64,000 nt of DNA from Qipengyuania_B sp965214525 (lineage in GTDB: Bacteria; Pseudomonadota; Alphaproteobacteria; Sphingomonadales; Sphingomonadaceae). Position numbers and translations under genes: made by a program. Below, in pieces: positions 8,955-18,191 of the stretch. Within the stretch, counting starts at the first letter, position 1. Each line of letters opens with the position of its first letter. The stretch lies in contig OZ243959.1 in NCBI GenBank assembly GCA_965214525.1, forward strand, positions 682,001-746,000. The letters are read 5' to 3'. A model generated the notes under the pieces. The model had not been told where the DNA came from. It saw only the letters and a program-made list of their open reading frames with translations, and did not search any database.

Positions 8955-9901
8955 CGAAGCCGTTCCAGCATCATCTTGACAGCCGCGAGAAACGCATCGA
9001 GATCGCGCTGTCCGCTCGGGATGGCTTTGCGCAAAGTCGTGAAGCCATGAATGTTGCCGGGAAACTCCAGATAGGTGACCTGCGTACCCAGCTGGATGAG
9101 ATGAGCGGCATAATTGCGTCCGGAATCCCGCAGGGGATCGAGCCCTGCAGTACACAGGACTGTCGGTGGAGTGCCCCGGCAATCACCGATCATCGGGGTG
9201 TTGCGCGGATCGCGTTCATCCGCGCCATATTGCTTGGTGAACCAGGCCATCGCCGCGCCGGTCAGCAGGAAACCCTCGGCAAAATCCTTAAGGCTCTGGT
9301 GTTGGCTGACATCGTCGGCAACGGGATAGATCGGTGCCTGCACGATGACCGGTACGTCCGCTGGTTCGTTGCGCAATTGGTTGGTGGTGACGATCGTCAG
9401 ATTGCCGCCAGCGCTATCCCCGGTAATAACCAGGCCCGTAAACCGGCGGCCCAGTGCCGTGGGCGAAGATGCGACCCAACGGGCGGCCGCCTCGCAATCG
9501 TCGGGCGCTGCCGGGAAGGGATGCTCCGGAGCAAGGCGATAATCCACCGACACAACCGGCAGGTCGAGCTGGTGACTGATCTCGGTGCAAAGCGCGTTAT
9601 AAACGTCGAGATCGCCGATGACGAAGCCGCCACCGTGGAGGAAGATCACGCACGGACCGGGCTCGCGCTCGGTTTTGGTATCGTAGAAGCGCAGCGGAAT
9701 ATCACCGGCCGGGCCGGGGCAGCTAAGGTCGCGCATCACGGCCAGATCGTGGGCATCGGCTTCCGCCATCTGCCCCAGAACGCGCATCTGCTGCCGCCCC
9801 TCGACCGCGCCGACTTCCTCGACACCCTTGCCGCCCATCGCTTCCAGCATATCGAGGAAGGCGCGCACATCCTCCCTGACGTAATGTTCGCTCGATGCCA
9901 T
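8951..9901 (-). CDS. Alpha/beta hydrolase of the HSL (lipase/esterase) family
   Basis: A 316-residue esterase-type enzyme. The oxyanion motif HGGG is at 89-92 and the nucleophile elbow GDSAGG at 161-166 (Ser163). The Asp and His of the triad fall in GLDPLRD and GNIHGF. The natural substrate is unknown, and short-chain acyl esters are usual for the family. The ATG at 9901 is chosen because an AGGAG-type ribosome site lies just upstream; an earlier in-frame start at 9931 lacks this. It is coupled to rppH (ATGA) and divergent from korA. Confidence 0.85.
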   Translation of the reverse strand: MASSEHYVREDVRAFLDMLEAMGGKGVEEVGAVEGRQQMRVLGQMAEADAHDLAVMRDLSCPGPAGDIPLRFYDTKTEREPGPCVIFLHGGGFVIGDLDVYNALCTEISHQLDLPVVSVDYRLAPEHPFPAAPDDCEAAARWVASSPTALGRRFTGLVITGDSAGGNLTIVTTNQLRNEPADVPVIVQAPIYPVADDVSQHQSLKDFAEGFLLTGAAMAWFTKQYGADERDPRNTPMIGDCRGTPPTVLCTAGLDPLRDSGRNYAAHLIQLGTQVTYLEFPGNIHGFTTLRKAIPSGQRDLDAFLAAVKMMLERLR

Positions 9902-10052
9902 TGCCGGTCTCCTGTTTTCCCGTGTTACCAAGTCCGGTTAGCGCGTCGGACGGGTCTTGCCACCCCTTAGCTTTTGCCCCCGGGCAGAAAATGTTGATTG
10001 AAGCGTGCAAAGCGCAGGCCTAACTGCCTAAACTGTAGGAAGGTTAGCAGAT

Positions 10053-12071
10053 ATGGCAACGCAAGTCGCACAACGATCCGATGGACAGGCGCCGCCCGAT
10101 GCTGTGGTCGTGCGCTTCGCCGGCGATTCTGGCGATGGAATGCAGCTAACGGGCGGACAGTTCACCCTGTCGACCGCCCTGGCCGGTAACGACCTTGCCA
10201 CCTTTCCCGACTTTCCTGCAGAAATCCGCGCGCCCCAGGGCACGTTGTTCGGCGTCTCCGCCTTCCAGATCAATTTTGGCAGCCGGCAGATCAACACCGC
10301 CGGCGATGCGCCCGACGTGCTGGTTGCTATGAATCCGGCAGCCTTGAAGACAAACCTGGCTGCGCTGAAGCCGGGCGGGCTGGTCATCATCGATACCGGG
10401 GAGTTCTCCAAGCGCAATCTCGACAAAGCGAAATACGATGCCAGTCCGCTGGAAGATGATACGCTTGCAAAATACGACGTGCTGGCTTTCGACATTTCCG
10501 CGCTTACGATCGAGGCGGTGAAGCCGTTCGGCCTCGGCAACAAGGATGCGCTGCGCTCCAAGAACATGTGGACGCTGGGGCTCGCTTTGTGGATGTTCGA
10601 TCGGCCGCGTGAGCCGATCCATACTTGGCTCAAACAGAAGTTCGCCAAGAAACCCGACATTGCCGATGCCAACATCGCGGCGCTCGATGCAGGCCACGCC
10701 TATGGCGAGACGGCGGAACTGTCGGGTCCGTTGCGGCAGCTGTCCATGCCGCCCGTGCCCAGCGAGCCGGGCCTCTATCGGACGGTCACCGGCGCTGAAG
10801 CGGTTTCTCTCGGACTGGTCGCGGGCGCGCAACTGGCGAACCTGCCGATGTTCTTCGGCGGCTATCCCATCACACCGGCATCGGCGATCCTGCATCATCT
10901 GGCGCGGCTGAAGGAGTTCGGCGTCACCACCTTCCAGGCGGAGGACGAGATCGCCGCCATCTGCGCCGCCATCGGGGCGAGCTATGCCGGGTCGCTCGGC
11001 GTCACCTCCTCCAGCGGGCCGGGCATAGCGCTCAAGGGAGAGGCGATGGGGCTCGCCATCATGACTGAACTGCCGTTGGTGGTGGTCAACTCGCAGCGTG
11101 GCGGGCCGTCTACCGGCCTGCCGACCAAGACCGAACAGTCGGACCTCTACCAGGCCGTTTATGGCCGGAATGGCGACGCGCCGATGCCGGTGGTTGCCGC
11201 GCGCTCTCCGTCCGATGCGTTCGAATGTGCCATTGAGGCATGCCGTATCGCGACCCAGTACATGACGCCGGTCATGCTGCTGACCGATGGCTATATCGCC
11301 AATGCCGCCGAACCGTGGAAAGTGCCCGACCCTTCGGCATTCGAACCGTTCCCGGCGAAGTTTCTCGATGCGGCGAACAATGCGGACGACTTCCTTCCCT
11401 ACAAGCGCGATAGCAAGGGTGCGCGGCCGTGGATCAGGCCAGGCACGCCGGGGCTTATGCACCGGATCGGCGGGATCGAGAAACACCAGCTAACGGGCAA
11501 TATCGACTACTCGCCCGACAATCATCAGGCGATGACGGACGCGCGAATTGGCAAGGTTGCGGGCGTGGCGGTACCCGACCAGGAGGTTTGCCGGGGCGAG
11601 GCGACCGGCGCGCTGGCGGTGGTCGGCTGGGGCTCGACCTACGGGCCGATCCATCAGGCAGTGGGCCGAGCGATCGCAAAGGGCTGCTCCGTCAGCCATA
11701 TTCATGTCCGGCACATTTGGCCTTTACCCGAGAACCTTGGCGCTTTACTGCGTGGGTTCGACAATGTGCTGGTGCCGGAAATGAACACCGGTCAGTTCAA
11801 AACGGTGCTGCGGGATCAGTTCTTGGTTGATGCGCAGGCGCTCACCAAGACGAGTGGGCAGCCGTTCCAGATCGCTGAGCTAGAAGAAGCGATTGCAAAG
11901 TTCTTTGACGGTATCCCCGGCAACGAAGGCGGCGAGGTCGCCGTGAACGACGAACAACTACCGACGCTAGAACAGGGGCATGATGATGGCAGCTATGCCG
12001 ACGCGCCCTTCCACGGGGACGATGCGGTGCTGCATGGGCAAGACCCAGAATCAAAGCAGGTGGGGTCGTGA
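10053..12071 (+). CDS. korA: 2-oxoacid:ferredoxin oxidoreductase, fused gamma-alpha subunit
   Basis: A 672-residue subunit with an N-terminal gamma domain (about 15-200, starting VRFAGDSGDGMQLTG) fused to the alpha/pyrimidine-binding domain (about 220-600, with GGYPITPAS and QAEDEIAAI). With KorB it should oxidatively decarboxylate 2-oxoglutarate (or a related 2-oxoacid) to the CoA ester, passing electrons to ferredoxin. The last 70 residues are acidic and low-complexity. A GGAAGG-like site precedes the ATG. No ferredoxin gene is nearby. Substrate preference is inferred from the two-subunit KorAB layout. Confidence 0.9.
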   Translation: MATQVAQRSDGQAPPDAVVVRFAGDSGDGMQLTGGQFTLSTALAGNDLATFPDFPAEIRAPQGTLFGVSAFQINFGSRQINTAGDAPDVLVAMNPAALKTNLAALKPGGLVIIDTGEFSKRNLDKAKYDASPLEDDTLAKYDVLAFDISALTIEAVKPFGLGNKDALRSKNMWTLGLALWMFDRPREPIHTWLKQKFAKKPDIADANIAALDAGHAYGETAELSGPLRQLSMPPVPSEPGLYRTVTGAEAVSLGLVAGAQLANLPMFFGGYPITPASAILHHLARLKEFGVTTFQAEDEIAAICAAIGASYAGSLGVTSSSGPGIALKGEAMGLAIMTELPLVVVNSQRGGPSTGLPTKTEQSDLYQAVYGRNGDAPMPVVAARSPSDAFECAIEACRIATQYMTPVMLLTDGYIANAAEPWKVPDPSAFEPFPAKFLDAANNADDFLPYKRDSKGARPWIRPGTPGLMHRIGGIEKHQLTGNIDYSPDNHQAMTDARIGKVAGVAVPDQEVCRGEATGALAVVGWGSTYGPIHQAVGRAIAKGCSVSHIHVRHIWPLPENLGALLRGFDNVLVPEMNTGQFKTVLRDQFLVDAQALTKTSGQPFQIAELEEAIAKFFDGIPGNEGGEVAVNDEQLPTLEQGHDDGSYADAPFHGDDAVLHGQDPESKQVGS

Positions 12072-12086
12072 CTATCGTCGTCATAT

Positions 12087-12168
12087 CGTCATCTCAGCGG
12101 AAGCTGGGTTCTCCATCAGGCAAGCTCCGGCTACACCGCACCAAGTCTTAGCTATCGCTGGGATGACG
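12087..12168. repeat. 82-bp imperfect palindromic intergenic repeat (REP/MITE-like)
   Basis: The left arm 12087-12108 (CGTCATCTCAGCGGAAGCTG...) matches the inverted right arm 12147-12168 (CTTAGCTATCGCTGGGATGACG) at about 17 of 22 positions, around a 38-nt centre. It fills most of the korA-korB gap. It resembles the dispersed CCCAGC...GCTGGG palindromes common between genes in sphingomonads (from memory). It could fold in the korAB mRNA and tune korB expression. I noticed no second copy in this window. Confidence 0.7.
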
Positions 12169-12190
12169 GATAAGTTGACGAGGTGAAATT

Positions 12191-13237
12191 ATGAACGCAC
12201 CCGCTAAGATCGAAACCACTCTCAAGGATTGGGAGACCGACCAGGAAGTTCGCTGGTGCCCCGGTTGCGGGGATTATGCGATCCTGAAAGCCGTGCAGCG
12301 CACTTTGCCGCAGCTTGGATCAGATCCGGCCAATACCGTGTTCATCAGCGGCATCGGCTGCTCCAGCCGCTTCCCGTATTACATGGAGACGTACGGGTTC
12401 CACACGATCCACGGGCGCGCTCCTGCCGTCGCAACCGGTGTGAAGCTCGCCAATCCTGATCTCGATGTCTGGCTGGTCACGGGCGATGGCGACGGGCTTT
12501 CCATCGGCGGCAACCATATGCTGCATGTACTGCGGCGCAATGTGAACATGCAGATCATGCTGTTCAACAACGAGATCTATGGCCTTACCAAAGGGCAATA
12601 TTCCCCCACCAGCCGCGAGGGAACTCGCACCCCTTCCAGCCCGATCGGCTCGGTCGATCACCCGGCGAACCCTTGCGCCTTCGCGCTGGGTGCCGGCGCT
12701 CGCTTCGTCGCGCGCGGCTTCGATGTATCGAAGAACCTGCCGGACGTGCTGAAAGCCGCCCATGCCCATCAGGGTGCGGCCTTCATCGAGATCTTCCAGA
12801 ACTGTATCGTCTACAACAAGGACGTGTTCGACGATTTTGCCGCGCCGAAGGGCGCGGAGGATCGCCAGCTTTGGCTGCAACATGGCGAACCGATGCTGTT
12901 CGGCTCTGAGAAGAGCGGCGGCGTGAAGGGCTTGACGTTCGATGCGCAACGTATGGCGATGCGGGTTGTCGATGTGCCGGATGGCGATTGGCAAGGGGCA
13001 GGCGTGCTGGTGCACGATCAGGCCAACCGCATGATCGCGCATCTGTTGGTCGAATTGCCGTTTGGTCCCTATCCCATGCCGCTGGGCGTCATTTACGACG
13101 ATCCGCGTGCAACGTTCGAGAGCGCAGTCATTGCGGAACGCGCGAGAGCGGCGGAGGGCAAGCAGGCAGATCTCGCCAAACTGCTGAGCAAGGGGCAGAC
13201 CTGGACAGTGGACGGGACCGCGGCCGATCCGGTCTAG
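12191..13237 (+). CDS. korB: 2-oxoacid:ferredoxin oxidoreductase beta subunit
   Basis: A 348-residue thiamine-diphosphate-binding subunit. CPGCGDYAIL (23-32) and a second cysteine in SGIGCSSRFP are cluster/active-site features. GDGDGLSIGGNH (about 97-108) with NNEIYGLTKGQ is the TPP/Mg signature. Partner of korA, giving the catalytic KorAB enzyme in the cytoplasm. A GAGGTGA ribosome site lies 8 bases ahead of the ATG. The gap to korA is unusually long (119 bp) for this pair because it holds a palindromic repeat. Confidence 0.93.
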   Translation: MNAPAKIETTLKDWETDQEVRWCPGCGDYAILKAVQRTLPQLGSDPANTVFISGIGCSSRFPYYMETYGFHTIHGRAPAVATGVKLANPDLDVWLVTGDGDGLSIGGNHMLHVLRRNVNMQIMLFNNEIYGLTKGQYSPTSREGTRTPSSPIGSVDHPANPCAFALGAGARFVARGFDVSKNLPDVLKAAHAHQGAAFIEIFQNCIVYNKDVFDDFAAPKGAEDRQLWLQHGEPMLFGSEKSGGVKGLTFDAQRMAMRVVDVPDGDWQGAGVLVHDQANRMIAHLLVELPFGPYPMPLGVIYDDPRATFESAVIAERARAAEGKQADLAKLLSKGQTWTVDGTAADPV

Positions 13238-13242
13238 GGGCA

Positions 13243-13258
13243 TTCGTCGTACGACGAA
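13243..13258. promoter_or_regulatory. Perfect 16-bp palindrome downstream of korB
   Basis: TTCGTCGTACGACGAA is its own reverse complement and lies 6 bp past the korB stop and 79 bp before the next gene. It can be read as a 6-bp hairpin with a GTAC loop (terminator-like, no T-run) or as a dimeric repressor operator. Confidence 0.35.
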
Positions 13259-13336
13259 GATCGGTTGCGTACCGGGACGCTTGTCTTGAGAACCGCTCAA
13301 TATAACGTAAGCGCTCTCGCTATGTCATGAGAACAC

Positions 13337-14281
13337 TTGGATAACATAACTCATTCCCTTGTTGGGGCGCTGCTGGGGCAAGCTGGTCTGAAACGGAAGA
13401 CCGGCCTTGCCATGCCCGCGCTCGTCATCGGAGCGAACCTCCCCGATATCGATGCGGCGTGCTTCTTCTGGCTCGACGGGGTGCAACATCTGGCGGTGAG
13501 ACGGGGAATCACGCATGGTCCCATCGCGCTAGTGTTGTTGCCACTGCTGCTGGCAGGGATATTGTACGGCTTCGATCGATGGCAGTCAGGGCGGCAAAAA
13601 CGGCCCGAGTACCGGCTGCCGGTGCGATTTGCCTGGCTGTTGATCCTTTCGGGCATAGCTTGCCTTACCCACCCCGCGCTCGATTGGTTGAATGTATACG
13701 GCATCCGCCTGCTCGAGCCGTTCTCGAGCGAGTGGTTCTACGGCGATACGCTGTTCATCATCGATTGGGTGCTTTGGCTCATGCTTGGTTACGGCACTTG
13801 GCGATCGCTGCGCCAGGAGAGGCGAAACGGCGAATGGCGCCGTACCGGACAATGGGCGTTGACGGGGGCCAGCGTCTACATCCTCGCCAACGGATTGTTG
13901 ACCAGCGCGGCATTACGATCGTGGGACACGCTTTCGCCCGCGCCGACCGCTATCATAGCCAGCCCGGCCGCGTTGCAGCCCTGGAAGCGGGAATTGCTCT
14001 ATACCGATCAAAGCCTGCGCTGGTATCGCGCGGACTGGACGCCCTTTGGGTTGGAAGACAGCCTGCAACTTGCACCCGGCCAATGCGCCGTTGCGGTGGA
14101 AGCGTTACCTGCCGACGCCAACCTCGCAGCGTTCCTGTTCTGGTCGAGAGCGCCCTTGTTCGAACCCGGACCTGGAGGCAATCTGCTTGTGCGCGATGCG
14201 CGTTTCAGCGATCCGCGCGCGCGGGATCGCTTCACCGTCCGGCTGCCGGGCGTCAAATGCGAGGAACCGCCTTCGCCCTGA
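13337..14281 (+). CDS. YdjM-family membrane-bound metal-dependent hydrolase
   Basis: A 314-residue inner-membrane protein of the YdjM/LexA-binding, inner membrane-associated putative hydrolase family. The metal-binding pattern is at the N-terminus: DNITHS (His6), GANLPDID (33-39), RGITHGP (His60) and THPALDWLN (about 113-121). About four hydrophobic segments follow, and the C-terminal third looks soluble. The family start MDNITHS requires the TTG at 13337; no usable ATG exists nearby. The true substrate is unknown. The stop is only 32 bp from the photolyase start. Confidence 0.8.
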   Translation: MDNITHSLVGALLGQAGLKRKTGLAMPALVIGANLPDIDAACFFWLDGVQHLAVRRGITHGPIALVLLPLLLAGILYGFDRWQSGRQKRPEYRLPVRFAWLLILSGIACLTHPALDWLNVYGIRLLEPFSSEWFYGDTLFIIDWVLWLMLGYGTWRSLRQERRNGEWRRTGQWALTGASVYILANGLLTSAALRSWDTLSPAPTAIIASPAALQPWKRELLYTDQSLRWYRADWTPFGLEDSLQLAPGQCAVAVEALPADANLAAFLFWSRAPLFEPGPGGNLLVRDARFSDPRARDRFTVRLPGVKCEEPPSP

Positions 14282-14312
14282 CGGTGTTCTTAGCTTTGAT
14301 GAGGGATTGCAT

Positions 14313-15710
14313 TTGACAGCGCCGCAGATCGTCTGGTTGCGGCGAGACTTGCGCTTGCGCGATCAGCCGGCGTTCCATGCCGCAGCGGGCGATGGTCCGG
14401 TCGTGCCGCTATTTATCCTCGATGATCGGCGCCCGGGTCGCCGCAAGCATGGCGGAGCGCATCGGTGGTGGCTGCATCATTCACTCACCAGTTTGCAGGC
14501 AAGCCTGGCGGAACTGGGCGCAAGGCTCATCCTGCGCGAAGGGGATAGCGTCGAGGTGTTGGCGGCTATCGCAAGGCAAATAGGTGCTGCCGCAATCCAT
14601 GCCAATCGGCATTACGAACCTTGGTGGCGCGAAGCGGAAGAACAATTGCACGAAGCATTGCCGAACGGGTGCGCGTTGCATCTGCACGATGGCAATTACA
14701 TGTTGCCCCCCGGTACGGTGAAGTCCGGCTCCGGCAAGCCCTACAAGATCTATACCCCGTTTTCGAAAGCGGTGCTGGAGCAGTTCCCGCCCCGCGACGA
14801 ACTACCGGCACCAGACGCGCTAACCTCGCTCGACATGCAACTAAACAGTGAGAACCTCGCCGATTGGAACCTGTTGCCTACCAAACCCGACTGGGCCACC
14901 GGTTTCGCGAAGTTTTGGGACGTAGGAGAGCACGTCGCCGTTGCCCGTCTGGACGAATGGCAGAACGATGTCGTCGATTACGACGATCGGCGCAATTGCC
15001 CTTCCGTCGTCGGATCGAGCCGTATGTCGCCGCATCTACATTGGGGGGAAATCTCCCCGGTGACCATCTGGCACGGTTTGAAAGACAAACGCAGCCATGG
15101 GTGGAAGGTCTATGAAAAGGAATTGATCTGGCGGGATTTCGCCCAGAACCTTATCTGCCAATTTCCTAGCTATGCCGATGAAAGCTATCGGGACACGTTC
15201 GATAGCTCGCTTTGGCGCGATGTCGATAACGACGATACGGCAGGGAACGATTTGAAAGCATGGCAGGAGGGGAGAACCGGCTATCCCATCGTCGATGCCG
15301 GCATGCGCGAATTATGGCAGGTCGGCTGGATGCACAACCGGGTTCGGATGATCACCGCAAGCTTCCTCATCAAGCATCTGTTGATCGACTGGCGGCACGG
15401 CGAGCAGTGGTTCTGGGATTGCCTGGTTGACGGCGACCTTGGGAACAACGGCACCAACTGGCAGTGGGTGGCAGGCACCGGCGTTGATAGCAGCATGTTT
15501 CCACGGATCATGGCACCGCTCAGCCAGTCGCGAAAGTTCGATGCGGGCGACTACATCCGCCGATGGGTGCCCGAACTGGCACACTTGCCGGACGACGACA
15601 TTCACGACCCAAAGGACAAACGGCCTAGCGACTACCCTGAAAAGCTGATCGGTCATAAAGCCGCCCGCGAACGCGCCTTGCACGCCTACCGGCAAATGAA
15701 AGACAGCTGA
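14313..15710 (+). CDS. phrB: Deoxyribodipyrimidine photolyase (class I CPD type)
   Basis: A 465-residue FAD enzyme that splits cyclobutane pyrimidine dimers with blue light. The N-terminal antenna domain begins IVWLRRDLRLRDQPA. The FAD domain carries RMSPHLHWGEISP, ELIWRDFAQNL, GYPIVDAGMREL, the MHNRVRM patch and GDLGNNGTNWQWVAGTG. The TTG at 14313 is selected because GAGGGA lies six bases upstream and the family N-terminus starts there; the frame is open earlier within the previous gene. It is followed by the cyclopropane synthase-like gene, whose ATG is 37 bp past this stop. Confidence 0.93.
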   Translation: MTAPQIVWLRRDLRLRDQPAFHAAAGDGPVVPLFILDDRRPGRRKHGGAHRWWLHHSLTSLQASLAELGARLILREGDSVEVLAAIARQIGAAAIHANRHYEPWWREAEEQLHEALPNGCALHLHDGNYMLPPGTVKSGSGKPYKIYTPFSKAVLEQFPPRDELPAPDALTSLDMQLNSENLADWNLLPTKPDWATGFAKFWDVGEHVAVARLDEWQNDVVDYDDRRNCPSVVGSSRMSPHLHWGEISPVTIWHGLKDKRSHGWKVYEKELIWRDFAQNLICQFPSYADESYRDTFDSSLWRDVDNDDTAGNDLKAWQEGRTGYPIVDAGMRELWQVGWMHNRVRMITASFLIKHLLIDWRHGEQWFWDCLVDGDLGNNGTNWQWVAGTGVDSSMFPRIMAPLSQSRKFDAGDYIRRWVPELAHLPDDDIHDPKDKRPSDYPEKLIGHKAARERALHAYRQMKDS

Positions 15711-15747
15711 CTTGCGCCGGCCCGCCGCGCCTATCATAGGGGCGGCG

Positions 15748-16995
15748 ATGGATATGCCGACGTCACTGCGTGCCGCACGTTTGCGCGAAAGATCGCGACG
15801 TTTCGCAAGCAGGCCGGGTATTCTGGCCCGGGCGGCGGCTCCCAGCTTTACGAACGTGCTCGACCGGATCGATGCGAGCCTTACCAGCGGGACGCTGCAT
15901 GCCCAATTGCCTGACGGCACGCAGCGCGCGCTAGGTGGGCGCGAACGTGGCTTTGAATGCAAGGTCGAGCTGCACAGTTGGAACGCGCTGCTGCGGCTCG
16001 CGACCAGCGGGTCGGTTGGCTGGTATCAGGCCTGGGAAGCGGGTGAGTGGACCAGCCCCGACCCGATCCCGCTTTTTGCATTGTTCATGCAACATGCCGC
16101 GCGGCTAGGCGACACGGCACGCGCCAAGGGACTTTTTCGGCTGGCGCTGAAAGTTGCCCATCTGGTCAACCGCAACACCCACAAGGGCGCCAAAAAGAAC
16201 ATCGGCGCGCATTACGATCTCGGCAACGATTTCTACCGTAGCTGGCTCGATCCCACGATGACATATTCATCGGCAATGGCGGTACGCGATTCCGGTTCGC
16301 TGGAAAGCGCCCAACGGCGCAAATGGGCGCGGTTGAGTGAACGTATCGGACCTGCGGCGAAAGTATTGGAGATCGGCTGCGGCTGGGGCTCGCTCGCAGC
16401 CCATCTGGCACAGGAAGGTCGGCGGGTAACCGCCATCAGCCTGTCGGACGAGCAACTCGCTTTCGCCAGGCATACGGGCGATGGGGTCGCCTTTCTTCAC
16501 CAGGATTACCGCGACGTTAAAGGCCAGTACGATGCCATCGTGAGCGTGGAAATGATCGAAGCGCTGGGACAGGAATATTGGCCGACCTTTCTGGATAGCG
16601 TGGATCGCCTGCTGAAGCCGGGTGGCCGGGCGGCGCTGCAATTCATTTCCATGCGCGACGACCTGTTCGACGCCTATGCCAGCAGCGCTGATTTCATCCA
16701 GGCCTACATCTTTCCTGGCGGGTTGCTCATCCGCGCGGCGGAGCTACGGCGATTGGCGGTCGAGCGCGGACTCTCGTGGGAGGAAGAAGAACGCTTCGGC
16801 GATGATTACGCAGAGACACTCAAGTTGTGGCGCGCAAACTTCGATGCTGCTGTTGCGCAAAACCGGCTGCCTGCGGGTTTCGACAGACAGTTCGTCGAAC
16901 TGTGGCGCTACTATCTGATGTATTGCGAGGGGGGGTTCCGGGGTGGCGGTATTGATGTACACCAGGTAACCTTGCGCAAGGGGGAGACGCAGTAA
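15748..16995 (+). CDS. cfa: Cyclopropane-fatty-acyl-phospholipid synthase-type methyltransferase
   Basis: A 415-residue SAM-dependent enzyme of the CFA synthase family, which adds methylene groups across double bonds of membrane lipid acyl chains. NIGAHYDLGNDFY (about 151-163) is the family signature, LEIGCGWGSL (about 206) is SAM motif I, and SVEMIEALGQEYW and the late YYLMYCEGGFRGG complete the fold. Slightly longer than E. coli Cfa (382). The ATG at 15748 follows a GGGGCGG stretch; a TTG at 15712 is possible but weaker. Related methyltransferases making other lipid modifications cannot be excluded. Its TAA overlaps the next ATG. Confidence 0.85.
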   Translation: MDMPTSLRAARLRERSRRFASRPGILARAAAPSFTNVLDRIDASLTSGTLHAQLPDGTQRALGGRERGFECKVELHSWNALLRLATSGSVGWYQAWEAGEWTSPDPIPLFALFMQHAARLGDTARAKGLFRLALKVAHLVNRNTHKGAKKNIGAHYDLGNDFYRSWLDPTMTYSSAMAVRDSGSLESAQRRKWARLSERIGPAAKVLEIGCGWGSLAAHLAQEGRRVTAISLSDEQLAFARHTGDGVAFLHQDYRDVKGQYDAIVSVEMIEALGQEYWPTFLDSVDRLLKPGGRAALQFISMRDDLFDAYASSADFIQAYIFPGGLLIRAAELRRLAVERGLSWEEEERFGDDYAETLKLWRANFDAAVAQNRLPAGFDRQFVELWRYYLMYCEGGFRGGGIDVHQVTLRKGETQ

Positions 16996-18185
16996 TGATA
17001 CGGCACTTCGCAATCGCTTTGTCGGCGACACTTCTTGGCTCATGCGCCGCTATGCCCGGTGGCGAGCGCGGCGTGCCCGACACCCCCGCTTATCTTACGG
17101 TATCGACGCCTCCCGCTGCTCGCGATCCTTCGGACCAGCAGGTGCTGTTCTGGAATGCGGATCAACGCAGTGATCGTTTCCGCCAAATGGAAGAGTGGTT
17201 TCCCGGGCTAGAAATCGCGGCCGCTCGCTCGCCGCGTGCGCTGCCGAACGGTAAGCCGCTACCCGCCGCGCTGCAGTCACAGCTGCGCAGCTTCATGGCA
17301 GACAGCGGCGCTGCCGGCTTCATCGTATTGCAGGACGGACAGGTACGCTTTGAAGATTACGAAGATGGGTTCAGCGCCAACGAGCGCTGGACCAGTTTTT
17401 CAGTCGCGAAAAGCTTCACATCGACCTTGCTGGGCGCCTCTTTGCGCGACGGAAAGATCGCCGATCTGGACGATAGTGTCGTCACCTACATCCCCGAACT
17501 GGCCGGTTCGGCCTATCAGGACGTGACCGTCCGCCAACTCGCGACCATGACCAGCGGTGTCGCCTGGAACGAGAGCTATACCGATCCCGACAGCGATGTT
17601 GCGCGCATGTCGCGATACGTCACGCAGTTCGGCGGCGGCGCGATTGTCGAACAGATGAAGGGCTTGCGCCGCGAAGCGCCGCCGGGAACGAAATGGGTTT
17701 ACAAGACCGGCGAAACCAATCTGCTGGGCTTGCTCGTCGAACGGGCGACCAGCCGCTCGCTCGCGGATTATGCGAAGGACAAGATTGTCGATCCTGCGGG
17801 CTTTGCCGGCGGCCTCTTCTGGATGACCTATCCCGACGGTACGAACATCGGTGGGTGCTGCCTATCCTTGAGGCTGTCCGACTACGCGCGGATGGGTCAA
17901 TTCGTTCTCGAAGGCGGGGAGGGGACGGTGCCGGACGGATGGTTTGCACAAGCGGGGGCGCCGCAGGTTTCCTTGGGCGATGGGTTTGGTTACGGATACC
18001 AATGGTGGACCTATCCGGACGGTAATTTCGGCGCACAAGGCATTTTCGGACAGGCCTTTACCGTTCTGCCGGTGCAGAACATGGTGGTGGCGACAGTCGG
18101 CAATTGGCCGAGCGCGACAAGCGATACGTTGCGATCGCGATACCGGGACCTGCTGACCGCAATCGGGCAGACAGCGACCGACTGA
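16995..18185 (+). CDS. Beta-lactamase-family serine hydrolase lipoprotein
   Basis: A 396-residue protein with an N-terminal lipobox (LLGSC, Cys about 16), so it is probably anchored to a membrane outside the cytoplasm. The serine-hydrolase motif SVAKSF (S-x-x-K, near residues 135-138) is followed by a YKTGETN motif that stands for Y-x-N. This is the class C beta-lactamase/esterase fold, also called 6-aminohexanoate-dimer hydrolase-like. The substrate is unknown; a peptidoglycan, ester or amide target is possible. The start overlaps the previous stop as TAATG. Confidence 0.82.
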   Translation: MIRHFAIALSATLLGSCAAMPGGERGVPDTPAYLTVSTPPAARDPSDQQVLFWNADQRSDRFRQMEEWFPGLEIAAARSPRALPNGKPLPAALQSQLRSFMADSGAAGFIVLQDGQVRFEDYEDGFSANERWTSFSVAKSFTSTLLGASLRDGKIADLDDSVVTYIPELAGSAYQDVTVRQLATMTSGVAWNESYTDPDSDVARMSRYVTQFGGGAIVEQMKGLRREAPPGTKWVYKTGETNLLGLLVERATSRSLADYAKDKIVDPAGFAGGLFWMTYPDGTNIGGCCLSLRLSDYARMGQFVLEGGEGTVPDGWFAQAGAPQVSLGDGFGYGYQWWTYPDGNFGAQGIFGQAFTVLPVQNMVVATVGNWPSATSDTLRSRYRDLLTAIGQTATD

Positions 18186-18191
18186 TGTCGA

